The position numbers were made by a program, and so were the translations under genes. From an uncultured Bacilli bacterium (lineage in GTDB: Bacteria; Bacillota_I; Bacilli_A; RF39; UBA660), in assembly GCA_944329505.1 (NCBI GenBank), contig CALVIJ010000010.1:1-16788 (forward strand): DNA of 16,788 nt. The letters run 5' to 3'. The stretch's first letter is position 1. Each line of letters begins with the position of its first letter. Of the stretch, positions 4,665 through 12,793 are shown in pieces. A model generated the notes under the pieces. It searched no databases. It had not been told where the DNA came from and was given only the letters and a program-made list of their open reading frames with translations.

Positions 4665-5533
4665 ATTTTTTTATTTATATACTTTAAAACCTCTTCTTCT
4701 GTCTTACTAAAATCATCATAATTTGTTGTAAACCATTTAAGTTTCATCTGATTGCGAAACCAAGTATATTGCCTCTTAGCATATTTTCGGCTTTTATTCT
4801 TAATTAAATCAATTGCTTCTTCCAAAGTTATATTACCGTCAAAATAATCAAACAATTCTTTAGGACCGATTGGTGTCATTACCGCTTTAGATCTAATACC
4901 CAAATCATATACTTCTTTAGCTTCTTCAATCAATCCCTCTTCAACCATTTTATCAACTCTTTTATTAATCTTATAATATAGAATTTCTCTATCCGTTGTT
5001 AAACCAATAAATATTGTATCATAAAGTAAATTCATGTCTTTTTCTTTTTCACTATAAGGTTTACCATTAGCTTTATAATAATTAAGCGCACTAATAACCC
5101 TAACTCTATTATTCAAATGAATTGTCGTATTAGGGTCAACTTCTAAAAGCATCTTATAAAGTTCATCGTTACTAACCCCTTCATATTCTGCATTAACTTT
5201 TGCTTCAAATTTATAATCATAAAGTGCGGCATTAATATAAAGACCTGTACCTCCAACCAAAATTGGTACTTTACCACGCTTCAAAATATCATCGATAATC
5301 TCTCTAGCATCCTTCTGATAATCAAATACACTATAATCATCTCTTAAATCTTTTTCATTAAATAAATAATGCTTAATACCTTCAGTATCTTGAACTTTAT
5401 TAGTTGCAATATCTAAACCTTTATAAATCTGCGTACTATCCGCATTTATAATTTCACCATTTAATTTATGAGCTAAAAACAAACTCAAATCAGTTTTACC
5501 AACCGCTGTTGGTCCTGTAATTACAATCACCAT
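4655..5533 (-). CDS. miaA: tRNA dimethylallyltransferase
   Basis: MiaA transfers a dimethylallyl group to N6 of A37 in tRNAs that read codons starting with U, the first step to i6A/ms2i6A. The 292-residue product has the P-loop GPTAVGKT (7-14), DSTQ (32-35) with the following YKGLDIATNK, GGTGLY (94-99) and the C-terminal RQYTWFRNQ segment, all typical. A longer frame starts with GTG at 5542, which belongs to the ribosome site AAGGTGAT; the ATG at 5531-5533 is preferred. It follows queA closely; the ribosome site overlaps the queA end. Both enzymes modify the tRNA anticodon loop. Confidence 0.95.
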   Translation of the reverse strand: MVIVITGPTAVGKTDLSLFLAHKLNGEIINADSTQIYKGLDIATNKVQDTEGIKHYLFNEKDLRDDYSVFDYQKDAREIIDDILKRGKVPILVGGTGLYINAALYDYKFEAKVNAEYEGVSNDELYKMLLEVDPNTTIHLNNRVRVISALNYYKANGKPYSEKEKDMNLLYDTIFIGLTTDREILYYKINKRVDKMVEEGLIEEAKEVYDLGIRSKAVMTPIGPKELFDYFDGNITLEEAIDLIKNKSRKYAKRQYTWFRNQMKLKWFTTNYDDFSKTEEEVLKYINKKMSK

Positions 5534-5543
5534 ATCTATCACC

Positions 5544-6572
5544 TTACTTTATAAGCATACTGTCACCGAATGAAAAAAATCTATACTTTTCTTTAATTGC
5601 TTCGTTATATGCCTTCATAATATTATCCTTACCAGCAAGAGCACTAACCAACATAACTAAAGTAGACTTTGGCAAATGAAAATTCGTAATCAAACAGTTA
5701 ATACCTTTAAACTGATATCCCGGATAGATAAATATATTAGTCCAGCCAGAACACGCCTCAAATTTACCATTATATAGACTAGCAATCGTCTCTAAAGTTC
5801 TTGTAGATGTCGTTCCAACACTAATAATCTTATGACCATTTTCCTTAGTTTTATTAAGTAGCTCTGCAGTCTCTTCACTCATTACATAATATTCACTATG
5901 CATTTTATGTTTACTTACATCTTCCACATTCACTGGTCTAAAAGTACCAAGTCCAACATGTAAAGTAATATATGCGATATTAACACCTTTTTCTTTTATT
6001 TTATCAAGTAATTCCTCAGTAAAATGCAACCCGGCTGTTGGAGCTGCTGCACTACCAACATTTTTTGCATATACTGTTTGATAACGATCTTTCTCTTGTA
6101 ATTTTTCATGAATATAAGGAGGAAGAGGCATCTCACCAAGCTCATCTAAAATTTCATATAAAATACCTTTATATTCTAATTTAAATTTGCGTATTCCTTC
6201 ATCCAAAACTTCTATACATATGGCTTTTAATTTACCATTTCCAAAAGAAACAACTGTATCTTCTTTTATTCTTTTAGCTGGTTTAGTCAAACATTCCCAA
6301 ACATCATTTCCTTCATCTTTCAGAAGTAAAACTTCTATAACTGCACCCGTTTCTTCTTTAACTCCATAAAGTCTAGCAGGCATAACTTTAGTATCATTTA
6401 AAACTAAAGTATCACCTTTTTCCATATAATCTATGACATCTGTAAAATGTCTATGACTAATTTCACCTGTCTTCTTATCTAAAACTAAAAGTCGTGATGC
6501 ATCACGTTTTTCAATCGGTGTTTGAGCAATCAATTCTTCTGGTAAATTAAAGTCAAAATCATCTGTTTTCAT
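5544..6572 (-). CDS. queA: S-adenosylmethionine:tRNA ribosyltransferase-isomerase
   Basis: QueA moves the ribosyl part of S-adenosylmethionine to 7-aminomethyl-7-deazaguanine at position 34 of tRNA, giving epoxyqueuosine. The 342 residues are full length and include the opening DFDFNLPEELIAQTP, NDTKVMPARL (59-68), AAPTAGLHFT (175-184), LHVGLGTFRPV (204-214) and GTTSTRTLE near 253. The ATG has the ribosome site GAAGGTGAT six bases ahead, 11 bases downstream of the ruvB stop. The order ruvA-ruvB-queA is common in bacteria. No tgt is visible in this window. Confidence 0.96.
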   Translation of the reverse strand: MKTDDFDFNLPEELIAQTPIEKRDASRLLVLDKKTGEISHRHFTDVIDYMEKGDTLVLNDTKVMPARLYGVKEETGAVIEVLLLKDEGNDVWECLTKPAKRIKEDTVVSFGNGKLKAICIEVLDEGIRKFKLEYKGILYEILDELGEMPLPPYIHEKLQEKDRYQTVYAKNVGSAAAPTAGLHFTEELLDKIKEKGVNIAYITLHVGLGTFRPVNVEDVSKHKMHSEYYVMSEETAELLNKTKENGHKIISVGTTSTRTLETIASLYNGKFEACSGWTNIFIYPGYQFKGINCLITNFHLPKSTLVMLVSALAGKDNIMKAYNEAIKEKYRFFSFGDSMLIK

Positions 6573-6583
6573 ATCATCACCTT

Positions 6584-7585
6584 CTAAAATAAACTATCTT
6601 GTTTGGTTTTTTTCAAATATTGATAAGCCTTATCAGTAACCATTCTTCCTCTACTCGTTCTCTTAAGAAAACCGTTTTGAAGTAAATAAGGTTCATACAC
6701 ATCTTCAATCGTAGAAGCTTCTTCACCAATACTAGAAGCTAAAGCATCAATTCCAACTGGTCCTCCATTAAATTTTTCAATAATCGAATTAAGTAAATTA
6801 TAATCTGTCGCATCAAGTCCAGCTTCATCAACCTTTAATTTTTCTAAAGCCATTTGGGTAATATTAATATCAATATTACCATCACCCATAACCAAAGCAA
6901 AATCACGAACCCTCTTAAAAAGCCTATTGGCAACTCTCGGTGTACCTCTACTTCTTCTAGCAAGTTCCATAGCAGCTTCCTCAGTTATTGGAGATTTTAA
7001 AACTCTACTTGTTCTAAGTACTATTTGTTTAAGTTCGTCCTCAGTATAAAAATTAAGTCTAGAAACAATTCCAAATCTATCACGAAGTGGTCCAGTTAAA
7101 TCCCCCGCTCTAGTAGTTGCCCCAACCAAAGTAAAAGGCGGTAAATCAATCGTAATATTTCTACTAGAAGCATCCGAACCGACAATAATATCTAATTTAA
7201 AATCCTCCATAGCCGAATATAAAATTTCTTCAATAAATCTAGGCATTCTATGAATTTCATCGATAAACAAAACATCACCAGGTTCCAAAGTTGAAAGAAC
7301 TGCCGCTAAATCGCCACTCTTTTCAATAGCCGGTCCACTAGTAGTTTTTATATTACCGCCCATTTCATTCGCAATAATATAAGCCATTGTTGTTTTACCA
7401 AGTCCTGGAGGGCCATATAGCAAAACATGATCCAACGCTTCTCCACGCATTTTGGCTGCTTTCATAAATATACTTAAATTTTCTTTTAGTTCAGCTTGAC
7501 CAATATATTCATCTATACTGTCTGGTCTAATGGATGTTTCAAATATATCTTCTGTAGTCTCTTCACCACTAACTAATCTTGCCAT
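6584..7585 (-). CDS. ruvB: Holliday junction branch migration helicase RuvB
   Basis: AAA+ motor that, with RuvA, drives branch migration of Holliday junctions. Visible motifs in the 333-residue protein: Walker A GPPGLGKT (58-65), Walker B DEIH (109-112), sensor 1 GATTRAG (155-161), the arginine finger in GPLRDRFG (R170) and a C-terminal winged helix ending FLKRTSRGRMVTDKAYQYL. Length is normal. The ATG is preceded by GAGAGGGTGAT and lies 13 bases after the ruvA stop, so the pair is cotranscribed. Confidence 0.97.
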   Translation of the reverse strand: MARLVSGEETTEDIFETSIRPDSIDEYIGQAELKENLSIFMKAAKMRGEALDHVLLYGPPGLGKTTMAYIIANEMGGNIKTTSGPAIEKSGDLAAVLSTLEPGDVLFIDEIHRMPRFIEEILYSAMEDFKLDIIVGSDASSRNITIDLPPFTLVGATTRAGDLTGPLRDRFGIVSRLNFYTEDELKQIVLRTSRVLKSPITEEAAMELARRSRGTPRVANRLFKRVRDFALVMGDGNIDINITQMALEKLKVDEAGLDATDYNLLNSIIEKFNGGPVGIDALASSIGEEASTIEDVYEPYLLQNGFLKRTSRGRMVTDKAYQYLKKTKQDSLF

Positions 7586-7598
7586 CTTATCACCCTCT

Positions 7599-8150
7599 CT
7601 ATTTCAAAAGTAACTTCAAAGCTTCTTTTATCTGTACTTCTATATCTAAAGTATTATCTACTTTCTTAACTACTTTATTTATATCCGCATTTTTATATCC
7701 TAAACTTTTCAAAGCTTCTATCAAATCATCATTTACTGGAGTATTAACATCTTCTGTTTTAGCAAGTTTGCCTTTTAAATCTAAAATAATTTGTCTAGCC
7801 ACTTTATCGCCAATTTTAGGAAATTTTTTCAAATATAAAATATTTTCTCTTTCAATTGCATCTATAATTCCATTAGGTGAACCTAAGGCAATCATAGGTA
7901 AAGCCATTTTGCACCCTAAACCTTTTACTGAAGTCAATTTCAAAAATAATTGTTTTTCTTCTAAAGATTTAAAACCATATAAAGTAATCTCATCTTCCCT
8001 GACATATTGATATAAATAAACAACATACTCCTTATCAAGTTCAAAAGAATAAGGACTAGCTGTATAAATCAAATAACCAATTCCATTATTATCTAAAACT
8101 ATATAATCACTTTCTATTTCTTTAACAAAACCTTTTATATAAGCATACAT
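7599..8150 (-). CDS. ruvA: Holliday junction DNA helicase subunit RuvA
   Basis: RuvA forms the tetramer that holds the Holliday junction and loads RuvB. The 183 residues include an N-terminal OB fold beginning MYAYIKGFVKEIE, two helix-hairpin-helix elements (LTSVKGLG near 72-79 and FPKIGDKVARQIILDLKG near 110-127) and a C-terminal domain with EALKSLGYKNADINKVV that contacts RuvB. The longest frame begins with GTG at 8159, but that is within the ribosome site AGGTGG; the ATG at 8148-8150 is the right distance away. It is first in the run ruvA-ruvB-queA-miaA and has a good promoter. I see no LexA box upstream, unlike dinB. Confidence 0.96.
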   Translation of the reverse strand: MYAYIKGFVKEIESDYIVLDNNGIGYLIYTASPYSFELDKEYVVYLYQYVREDEITLYGFKSLEEKQLFLKLTSVKGLGCKMALPMIALGSPNGIIDAIERENILYLKKFPKIGDKVARQIILDLKGKLAKTEDVNTPVNDDLIEALKSLGYKNADINKVVKKVDNTLDIEVQIKEALKLLLK

Positions 8151-8166
8151 TCTAACCACCTATTTA

Positions 8167-8195
8167 ATTATAACACGCCAATTAGCATTTTTAAA
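8167..8195 (-). promoter_or_regulatory. Promoter of the ruvA-ruvB-queA-miaA run
   Basis: Minus strand: TTTAAA (8190-8195), 17 bases, TATAAT (8167-8172), with TGT before the -10 as an extended element. The leader to the ruvA ATG would be about ten bases. Confidence 0.65.
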
Positions 8196-8250
8196 CACAC
8201 AAAAGACAAGTTACTCTATTTTAACTTCTATACTTTCCTATAACGATTAA

Positions 8251-8475
8251 ATGAAAAGCAATCAGAAAAAGAAACAAAAAATACTCTTATAAAATTGTCA
8301 ATATATACCACGTTCCAAAAAATAATCAAGTTGCTATTTACCATGATACAACAACTACTGGTATTACCCTAATCAGCTATACAAAAAACTAAAAAATGAA
8401 AAAATAAAAAACAACTCATCAAAATAGAATGACGAAAACTCAGACGATGATAACATTAAAACATTAACCATATAA
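8251..8475 (+). pseudogene. Possible decayed small gene in the 396-base gene-poor stretch
   Basis: The stretch 8151-8546 holds no intact gene. On the plus strand, three frame pieces look coding-like in series: MKSNQKKKQKILL then a stop (8251-8292), KIVNIYHVPKNNQVAIYH and DTTTTGITLISYTKN then a stop (8291-8392, open back to 8255), and NDENSDDDNIKTLTI then a stop (8428-8475). Joining them would need frameshifts. No ribosome site stands before the ATG at 8251. The pieces are short and the DNA is low-complexity, so chance is a real alternative. I recognise no family. Confidence 0.22.
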
Positions 8476-8529
8476 TTAAATAAATTATATTATAATCTTT
8501 TCCTAATAGTATATTTACCTTTAAAATTA

Positions 8530-8558
8530 GAAAAAAAGAAAATTGTTTAAAATTTTCT
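8530..8558 (-). terminator. Terminator at the end of the priA-fmt-membrane protein run
   Basis: Minus strand AGAAAATT, a 6-base loop, AATTTTCT, then six more T. The 8-bp stem begins in the last codons of the 102-aa gene and its TAA stop is in the loop. Confidence 0.7.
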
Positions 8559-8855
8559 ATTAATAAATTTAGAAGCCATAAGCCCTAAGAAAATAATATA
8601 TACGACAATGTATAAAAACATTATAATATCTATAAACATTCCTAAATCAAAAGACTTTATAATTGCTGGTATACTCTCTGGAATAAAATTCAAAAAGCCA
8701 AAAGCTGAATCTTTAATTATATATGTTTTTAAATAAGTAACAATTCTTAAAAATATATCTATCATTACCACCGAATATACAAATGCATTAAAATCCTTAA
8801 AAAATATAATTATAAGTACAAGCAAAATTATAAGTACAATTACTGGAACTGTCAT
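8547..8855 (-). CDS. Small membrane protein of unknown function, 102 aa
   Basis: I do not recognise this protein. It has three likely membrane helices: about residues 3-19 (rich in V, I and L), 22-43 (FNAFVYSVVMIDIFLRIV) and 71-93 (GMFIDIIMFLYIVVYIIF). An amphipathic loop lies between the second and third, and a short basic tail, KFINRKF, ends it. Start and stop overlap as ATGA with the 230-aa gene upstream, and AGGAGGGG lies just before the ATG, so the two are translationally coupled and probably work together in the membrane. A strong terminator follows. Confidence 0.8.
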   Translation of the reverse strand: MTVPVIVLIILLVLIIIFFKDFNAFVYSVVMIDIFLRIVTYLKTYIIKDSAFGFLNFIPESIPAIIKSFDLGMFIDIIMFLYIVVYIIFLGLMASKFINRKF

Positions 8856-9544
8856 ACTACCCCTCCTATTAATTTATCATAATATTTTGTAAAATCATTC
8901 ACATCACTACTATAAATATCAATCGTCAAAATTCCATCATTATTTAAATCTCGATAATTGTAGTAATTAGTCAAATCTATCTTATACATATAAACATTAT
9001 TATTCTTTTCATAAACATTAATAATAATATTATATTGACTTGCCAAACTTAAATCAGCTTCGACATCTACCTCATATAAATTCATAAAATTAGGTAATGG
9101 TATCAAATACTGTTTAGCCTCATCAACCGTATTATAATTTAGATTTCCTATTAAATTATTAATCAATGCCGGTGTTATTTTCAGAACATTTAAATCAAAA
9201 TTTGGCATTATTGTAGCATTTTGATTCTTAATTAAATAAACATTTTCACCATTATAATAATAGCGATTTTTTCCTATCATAAATTCTTTTTTTTCATCAT
9301 AACTTTGACCAAAAACAACAACATTATCGTTCGTATAAGTAAACTCATAATTCAAAATATTCTGATTTACTTCATTTTCCACTTTTGTAGTTGGCGTTGA
9401 AGTATTCATACTTCTTATAAAAATCACAACTATGAACATAAATATAAACCAAAATATTAAAGAAGTTATTGGCCTTAATTTTGGATCAGCCCGCATCTCC
9501 TTGAATTTTACATAATAAGGATTTTCTTTTATTTTCTTAAACAT
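8852..9544 (-). CDS. Membrane-anchored extracytoplasmic protein of unknown function, 230 aa
   Basis: I do not recognise the family. The N-terminus is basic and cytoplasmic (MFKKIKENPYYVKFKEMRAD), followed by one membrane helix at about residues 28-46 (TSLIFWFIFMFIVVIF) and a soluble outer part of some 180 residues rich in N, Y and D. There is no lipobox or signal peptidase site, so it stays anchored. DLNNDGILTID (199-209) resembles an EF-hand or dockerin-type calcium loop but lacks the usual acidic residue at position 12, so calcium binding is only a possibility. It starts two bases after the fmt stop with a weak ribosome site (GAAG), overlaps the 102-aa membrane protein, and is probably expressed from the priA promoter. 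Confidence 0.8.
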   Translation of the reverse strand: MFKKIKENPYYVKFKEMRADPKLRPITSLIFWFIFMFIVVIFIRSMNTSTPTTKVENEVNQNILNYEFTYTNDNVVVFGQSYDEKKEFMIGKNRYYYNGENVYLIKNQNATIMPNFDLNVLKITPALINNLIGNLNYNTVDEAKQYLIPLPNFMNLYEVDVEADLSLASQYNIIINVYEKNNNVYMYKIDLTNYYNYRDLNNDGILTIDIYSSDVNDFTKYYDKLIGGVV

Positions 9545-9545
9545 T

Positions 9546-10505
9546 TTACTTCAAAATCTTTCCGATTATTTCCCCATGATAGCCATTAATAAAATCAGTG
9601 GCTTTCATTTTTTTCTTCCCTTCAGGCTGAATTTCTGTAAACACGACTTCACCATTACTACATTTAACACCAAAGCCATCTGGATAAATTGCCGTTATTT
9701 CTCCAAGTAAAGCGAAATCATATAATTTATCAGTTCTATAACATTTCCAAACTTTCATTATTTTATCATCAAACAAACAATAAGCTCCTGGCCAAGAATT
9801 CAACCCTCTTACTTGATTAACAATCTTTCTTTTTGTTTTATTAAAATCTATTTTTTCGTCTTTTCTACTTATATTAAAACCATAAGTAGCTTCTGATTCT
9901 TCTTGTGGAATTCTCTTATTTGTTCCTTCTAGTATACTAGGTAAAGTCTCTATCAATAAATCACGTCCCACAATTGATAACTTATCATGTAAAGTAGAAG
10001 CTGTATCATCATCAGTAATTTCTACTTTCTTTTGACTAATCATATCACCAGTATCCATTCCTTCAGCCATATACATGATTGTCACTCCAGTTTCCTTATA
10101 TCCATCGATAATTGCATGATGAATAGGAGCTCCCCCACGTAATTTCGGAAGTAATGAAGCATGAACATTAATACATCCAAGCTTAGGAATAAGTAAAAGT
10201 TCAAGTGGTAATATCTGTCCATAAGCACATGTGATAATTAAATCAGGTTCTAAAGTATTAATTTCTTGTAAAGCTTCTTTTATCTTATTTGGCTGTAAAC
10301 ATAAAATATTATTTTTTACCGCCACCTCTTTAACTGGAGAAAATCTAACTTCACCACTTCTTCCAACCGGTCTATCAGGCTGTGTAACAATTGCCCTGAC
10401 TTTATATTTACTAAGTAACCCCTCTAAAACCGGTACACTAAATTCCGGAGTTCCCATAAATATAATTGTTGGATTCTTTTTAATTTCTATTTTATCAAAG
10501 TCCAT
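9546..10505 (-). CDS. fmt: Methionyl-tRNA formyltransferase
   Basis: Fmt formylates Met-tRNA(fMet) with 10-formyltetrahydrofolate for translation initiation. The 319 residues show IIFMGTPEFSVPVLEGL near the N-terminus, the catalytic stretch NVHASLLPKLRGGAPI (113-128, with N113 and H115) and MDTGDM with catalytic D154, then the C-terminal tRNA-binding domain with the LNSWPGAY motif. The start gives about 11 residues more than the usual MKIVFMGTP opening, but the ribosome site AAGGTGATAAT is directly ahead of this ATG, so the extension is probably real. It follows priA as in many bacteria; def, often between or next to them, is absent here. Confidence 0.96.
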   Translation of the reverse strand: MDFDKIEIKKNPTIIFMGTPEFSVPVLEGLLSKYKVRAIVTQPDRPVGRSGEVRFSPVKEVAVKNNILCLQPNKIKEALQEINTLEPDLIITCAYGQILPLELLLIPKLGCINVHASLLPKLRGGAPIHHAIIDGYKETGVTIMYMAEGMDTGDMISQKKVEITDDDTASTLHDKLSIVGRDLLIETLPSILEGTNKRIPQEESEATYGFNISRKDEKIDFNKTKRKIVNQVRGLNSWPGAYCLFDDKIMKVWKCYRTDKLYDFALLGEITAIYPDGFGVKCSNGEVVFTEIQPEGKKKMKATDFINGYHGEIIGKILK

Positions 10506-10549
10506 ATTATCACCTTACTTTCCATTTTAACATATTTTAAAACATTTAA

Positions 10550-12694
10550 CTATATCTTTAACGGATTTAAATCAATATCTACATTTATTTTATTCTTATA
10601 ATGAGTTCTAATAAACTCTAAATATTGTAAAATATCTTTAGTATTTTTATACTTAATAATAACCTGTACATAGTAAATATTATTTATTTTTGGCATACTA
10701 GCAGACGCTGGTCCTAAAATAATATTATTTAAATTACCTTTTAAATAGCTCACAATTTTATTAGCTTCGCCAAACACCTCACCATAATTCTTACCACTTA
10801 CTTTTATTAAACAAAGATTATAATAAGGAGGATATTTTAAAGCTTTTCTTATCTTCATCTCCTCATTATAAAAACTTTCATAATCATTATTTTTCGCATA
10901 CACCATACTATAATGATTAACATTAAATCCTTGAATAATAACCTCTCCTGGAAGTTTATCCCTACCAGCTCTACCAGCCACTTGACTTAAAAGTTCAAAT
11001 GTTCTTTCACTACTTCTAAAATCTGGAATATTAAGTGAAGCATCACCATTAATCACACAAACCAAAGTAACATCAGGAAAATCTAATCCTTTCGCAATCA
11101 TTTGCGTACCAACTAAAACATTATATTTACCACTTCTAAAATCATCGATAATTTTCTTATGAGCTCCTTTATTTTTAGTAGTATCTTGATCCATCCTAAT
11201 GACCCTTGCCTCTTTAAATTGATCTTTAATTAAACCTTCTAATTTTTCGGTTCCCATACCAAATGCATTTATATTTTTACTATGACATATTGGACATTCT
11301 AATAATCTTGGTACTTTATAATCACAATAATGACACTTCATAATATTATTACTCTTATGATAAATAAGCGGTATATCACAATTCGGACACTTATGGGTAA
11401 ATCCACAAGTCTTACATGTTATAACTGTCGAATAACCACGTCTATTCAGTAAAACTAAAACTTGTTCTCCCTTACTTAATCTATCATTCATTTTATCTTT
11501 AAATATTTCCGAAAACACTCTATTGCCCTTTTTAAATTCATCTTTCATATCAATTAAATAAACCTTAGGTAAAGCTTTATTAACTCTACTTTTCATCACA
11601 AGTAACTCATAAATACCCATCTTAGCTCTCGTATAGCTTTCAATACTCGGTGTGGCACTTCCCAATATAACTGGAATATTATACATTTTAGCTCTTCTTA
11701 AAGCTATATCGATTGCATTATATCTTGGTACATTTTCCTGTTTATAAGTATTGGAATGTTCTTCATCGATAATAATTATTCCTAAATTAGTAAAAGGCGC
11801 GAATATCGCACTACGAGCTCCTATTACAATTGAAACTTCTTTTCTTTCAATCTTTCGCCATTCATCATACTTTTCACCATTACTAAGTCCACTGTGTAAA
11901 ATAGCTACAACCTTACCAAATCTCTTTTTAAAAATATCAACTACTTGAGGTGTCAAACTAATCTCTGGAACAAGCAAAATAGCTTCTTTACCACACTTTA
12001 AAACCTTCTCAATTAATTTAATATAAACAAGTGTCTTACCACTTCCAGTAACCCCATGTAATAAATAAGGTTTAAACTGTCCGAATTTAACCCTTTCCAA
12101 AACCTTAGATTGTTCCTCAGTTAAAGCATATTCCCTTTTTTCTAACTCAGTAGCATCCTCTAATCTATAAACTTCCTTTTCAACCTCTTCTAAATACCCA
12201 TTATTTATAAGCGTATTTACAGCTGACGCAGAAATTTTATTAGCTTCCGATTTTAAAATCTCATTATTTTCCTTAACATAATTAAAAACAAGTTTTTGCT
12301 TCTCTGTTTTAAATATTCCATCTTTTACAATTCTCAAATATTTAACTATTTTTTTATTAATTTTTGTCTTTTCTTTAGCTTTTAAAGCTCTAGGTAACAT
12401 CGTTTGATAAGAAAGTGTTAAAGGTGATAATGTTTTCTTACTGATATATCTCCCAAGCTCCAACATTTCCTCATTTAAAACAGGTTTCTCATCAACTAAC
12501 TTGATAATATCCTTTACTTCATAATCTAACTTCACCTCGTCATATATTCTAACGATAAATCCTTCAATATTTCTTTTTCCAAAAGGTATTAAGACCCTCA
12601 TTCCCACCATAGCCTTCATACCATCTGGAATATGATAAGTAAAAGTTCTATCTGTAGTTTTAGCTGTCACTTCAACTAATATATCTGCAAGCAT
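10550..12694 (-). CDS. priA: Primosomal protein N' (replication restart helicase PriA)
   Basis: PriA binds stalled or recombined forks and reloads the replicative helicase. The 714-residue protein has the 3' DNA-end-binding domain at the N-terminus (MLADILVEVTAKTTDRTFTY), Walker A GVTGSGKT (214-221), DEEH (310-313), GSATPS (345-350), eight zinc-binding cysteines in four CxxC pairs (427/430, 436/439, 454/457, 467/470) and QVAGRAGR in the second helicase lobe. All key residues are present. The ATG follows AAGGTGGTGATGAT. It heads the priA-fmt run and has its own promoter, in which a LexA-like sequence sits between -35 and -10. Confidence 0.96.
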   Translation of the reverse strand: MLADILVEVTAKTTDRTFTYHIPDGMKAMVGMRVLIPFGKRNIEGFIVRIYDEVKLDYEVKDIIKLVDEKPVLNEEMLELGRYISKKTLSPLTLSYQTMLPRALKAKEKTKINKKIVKYLRIVKDGIFKTEKQKLVFNYVKENNEILKSEANKISASAVNTLINNGYLEEVEKEVYRLEDATELEKREYALTEEQSKVLERVKFGQFKPYLLHGVTGSGKTLVYIKLIEKVLKCGKEAILLVPEISLTPQVVDIFKKRFGKVVAILHSGLSNGEKYDEWRKIERKEVSIVIGARSAIFAPFTNLGIIIIDEEHSNTYKQENVPRYNAIDIALRRAKMYNIPVILGSATPSIESYTRAKMGIYELLVMKSRVNKALPKVYLIDMKDEFKKGNRVFSEIFKDKMNDRLSKGEQVLVLLNRRGYSTVITCKTCGFTHKCPNCDIPLIYHKSNNIMKCHYCDYKVPRLLECPICHSKNINAFGMGTEKLEGLIKDQFKEARVIRMDQDTTKNKGAHKKIIDDFRSGKYNVLVGTQMIAKGLDFPDVTLVCVINGDASLNIPDFRSSERTFELLSQVAGRAGRDKLPGEVIIQGFNVNHYSMVYAKNNDYESFYNEEMKIRKALKYPPYYNLCLIKVSGKNYGEVFGEANKIVSYLKGNLNNIILGPASASMPKINNIYYVQVIIKYKNTKDILQYLEFIRTHYKNKINVDIDLNPLKI

Positions 12695-12722
12695 ATCATC
12701 ACCACCTTATCTAACAATTACA

Positions 12723-12751
12723 ATTATATCATGCGAACACATGTTTTACAA
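12723..12751 (-). promoter_or_regulatory. Promoter of priA-fmt
   Basis: Minus strand TTGTAA (12746-12751), 17 bases, TATAAT (12723-12728), with TGA as extended element. The predicted RNA start is about 20 bases before the priA ATG. Confidence 0.7.
12734..12747. promoter_or_regulatory. Candidate LexA-like box in the priA promoter
   Basis: CGAACACATGTTTT agrees with the B. subtilis DinR/LexA consensus CGAACRNRYGTTYC at all positions but the last. It lies inside the priA promoter spacer, as the dinB site does. SOS control of priA is not the known standard in Bacillota, and the core ACATGT also makes a simple palindrome, so this is tentative. Confidence 0.3.
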
Positions 12752-12757
12752 TCTTTA

Positions 12758-12793
12758 AAAGAAAAAATCACTATTTTATAATACGTGATTTTT
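12758..12793 (-). terminator. Terminator at the end of the serine hydrolase gene
   Basis: Minus strand AAAAATCAC, a 13-base loop and GTGATTTTT (9 bp), then TCTTTT. The left arm and loop lie in the last codons and the TAG stop runs into the right arm. Confidence 0.6.

Noticed and set aside
4643..4671. Plus-strand terminator between yqeG and miaA
   Set aside because: The stem is followed by seven T on the plus strand, but no plus-strand gene or promoter leads to it; it serves miaA on the minus strand.
7579..8010. 143-codon plus-strand frame opposite ruvA
   Set aside because: It is the reverse complement shadow of ruvA, has no ribosome site, and its amino acids are the typical S/F/K-rich mix of antisense frames.
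8852..8854. TGA read as tryptophan (Mycoplasma code)
   Set aside because: TGA ends the 230-aa gene exactly at the ATGA overlap, and tryptophan codons in conserved positions are TGG.
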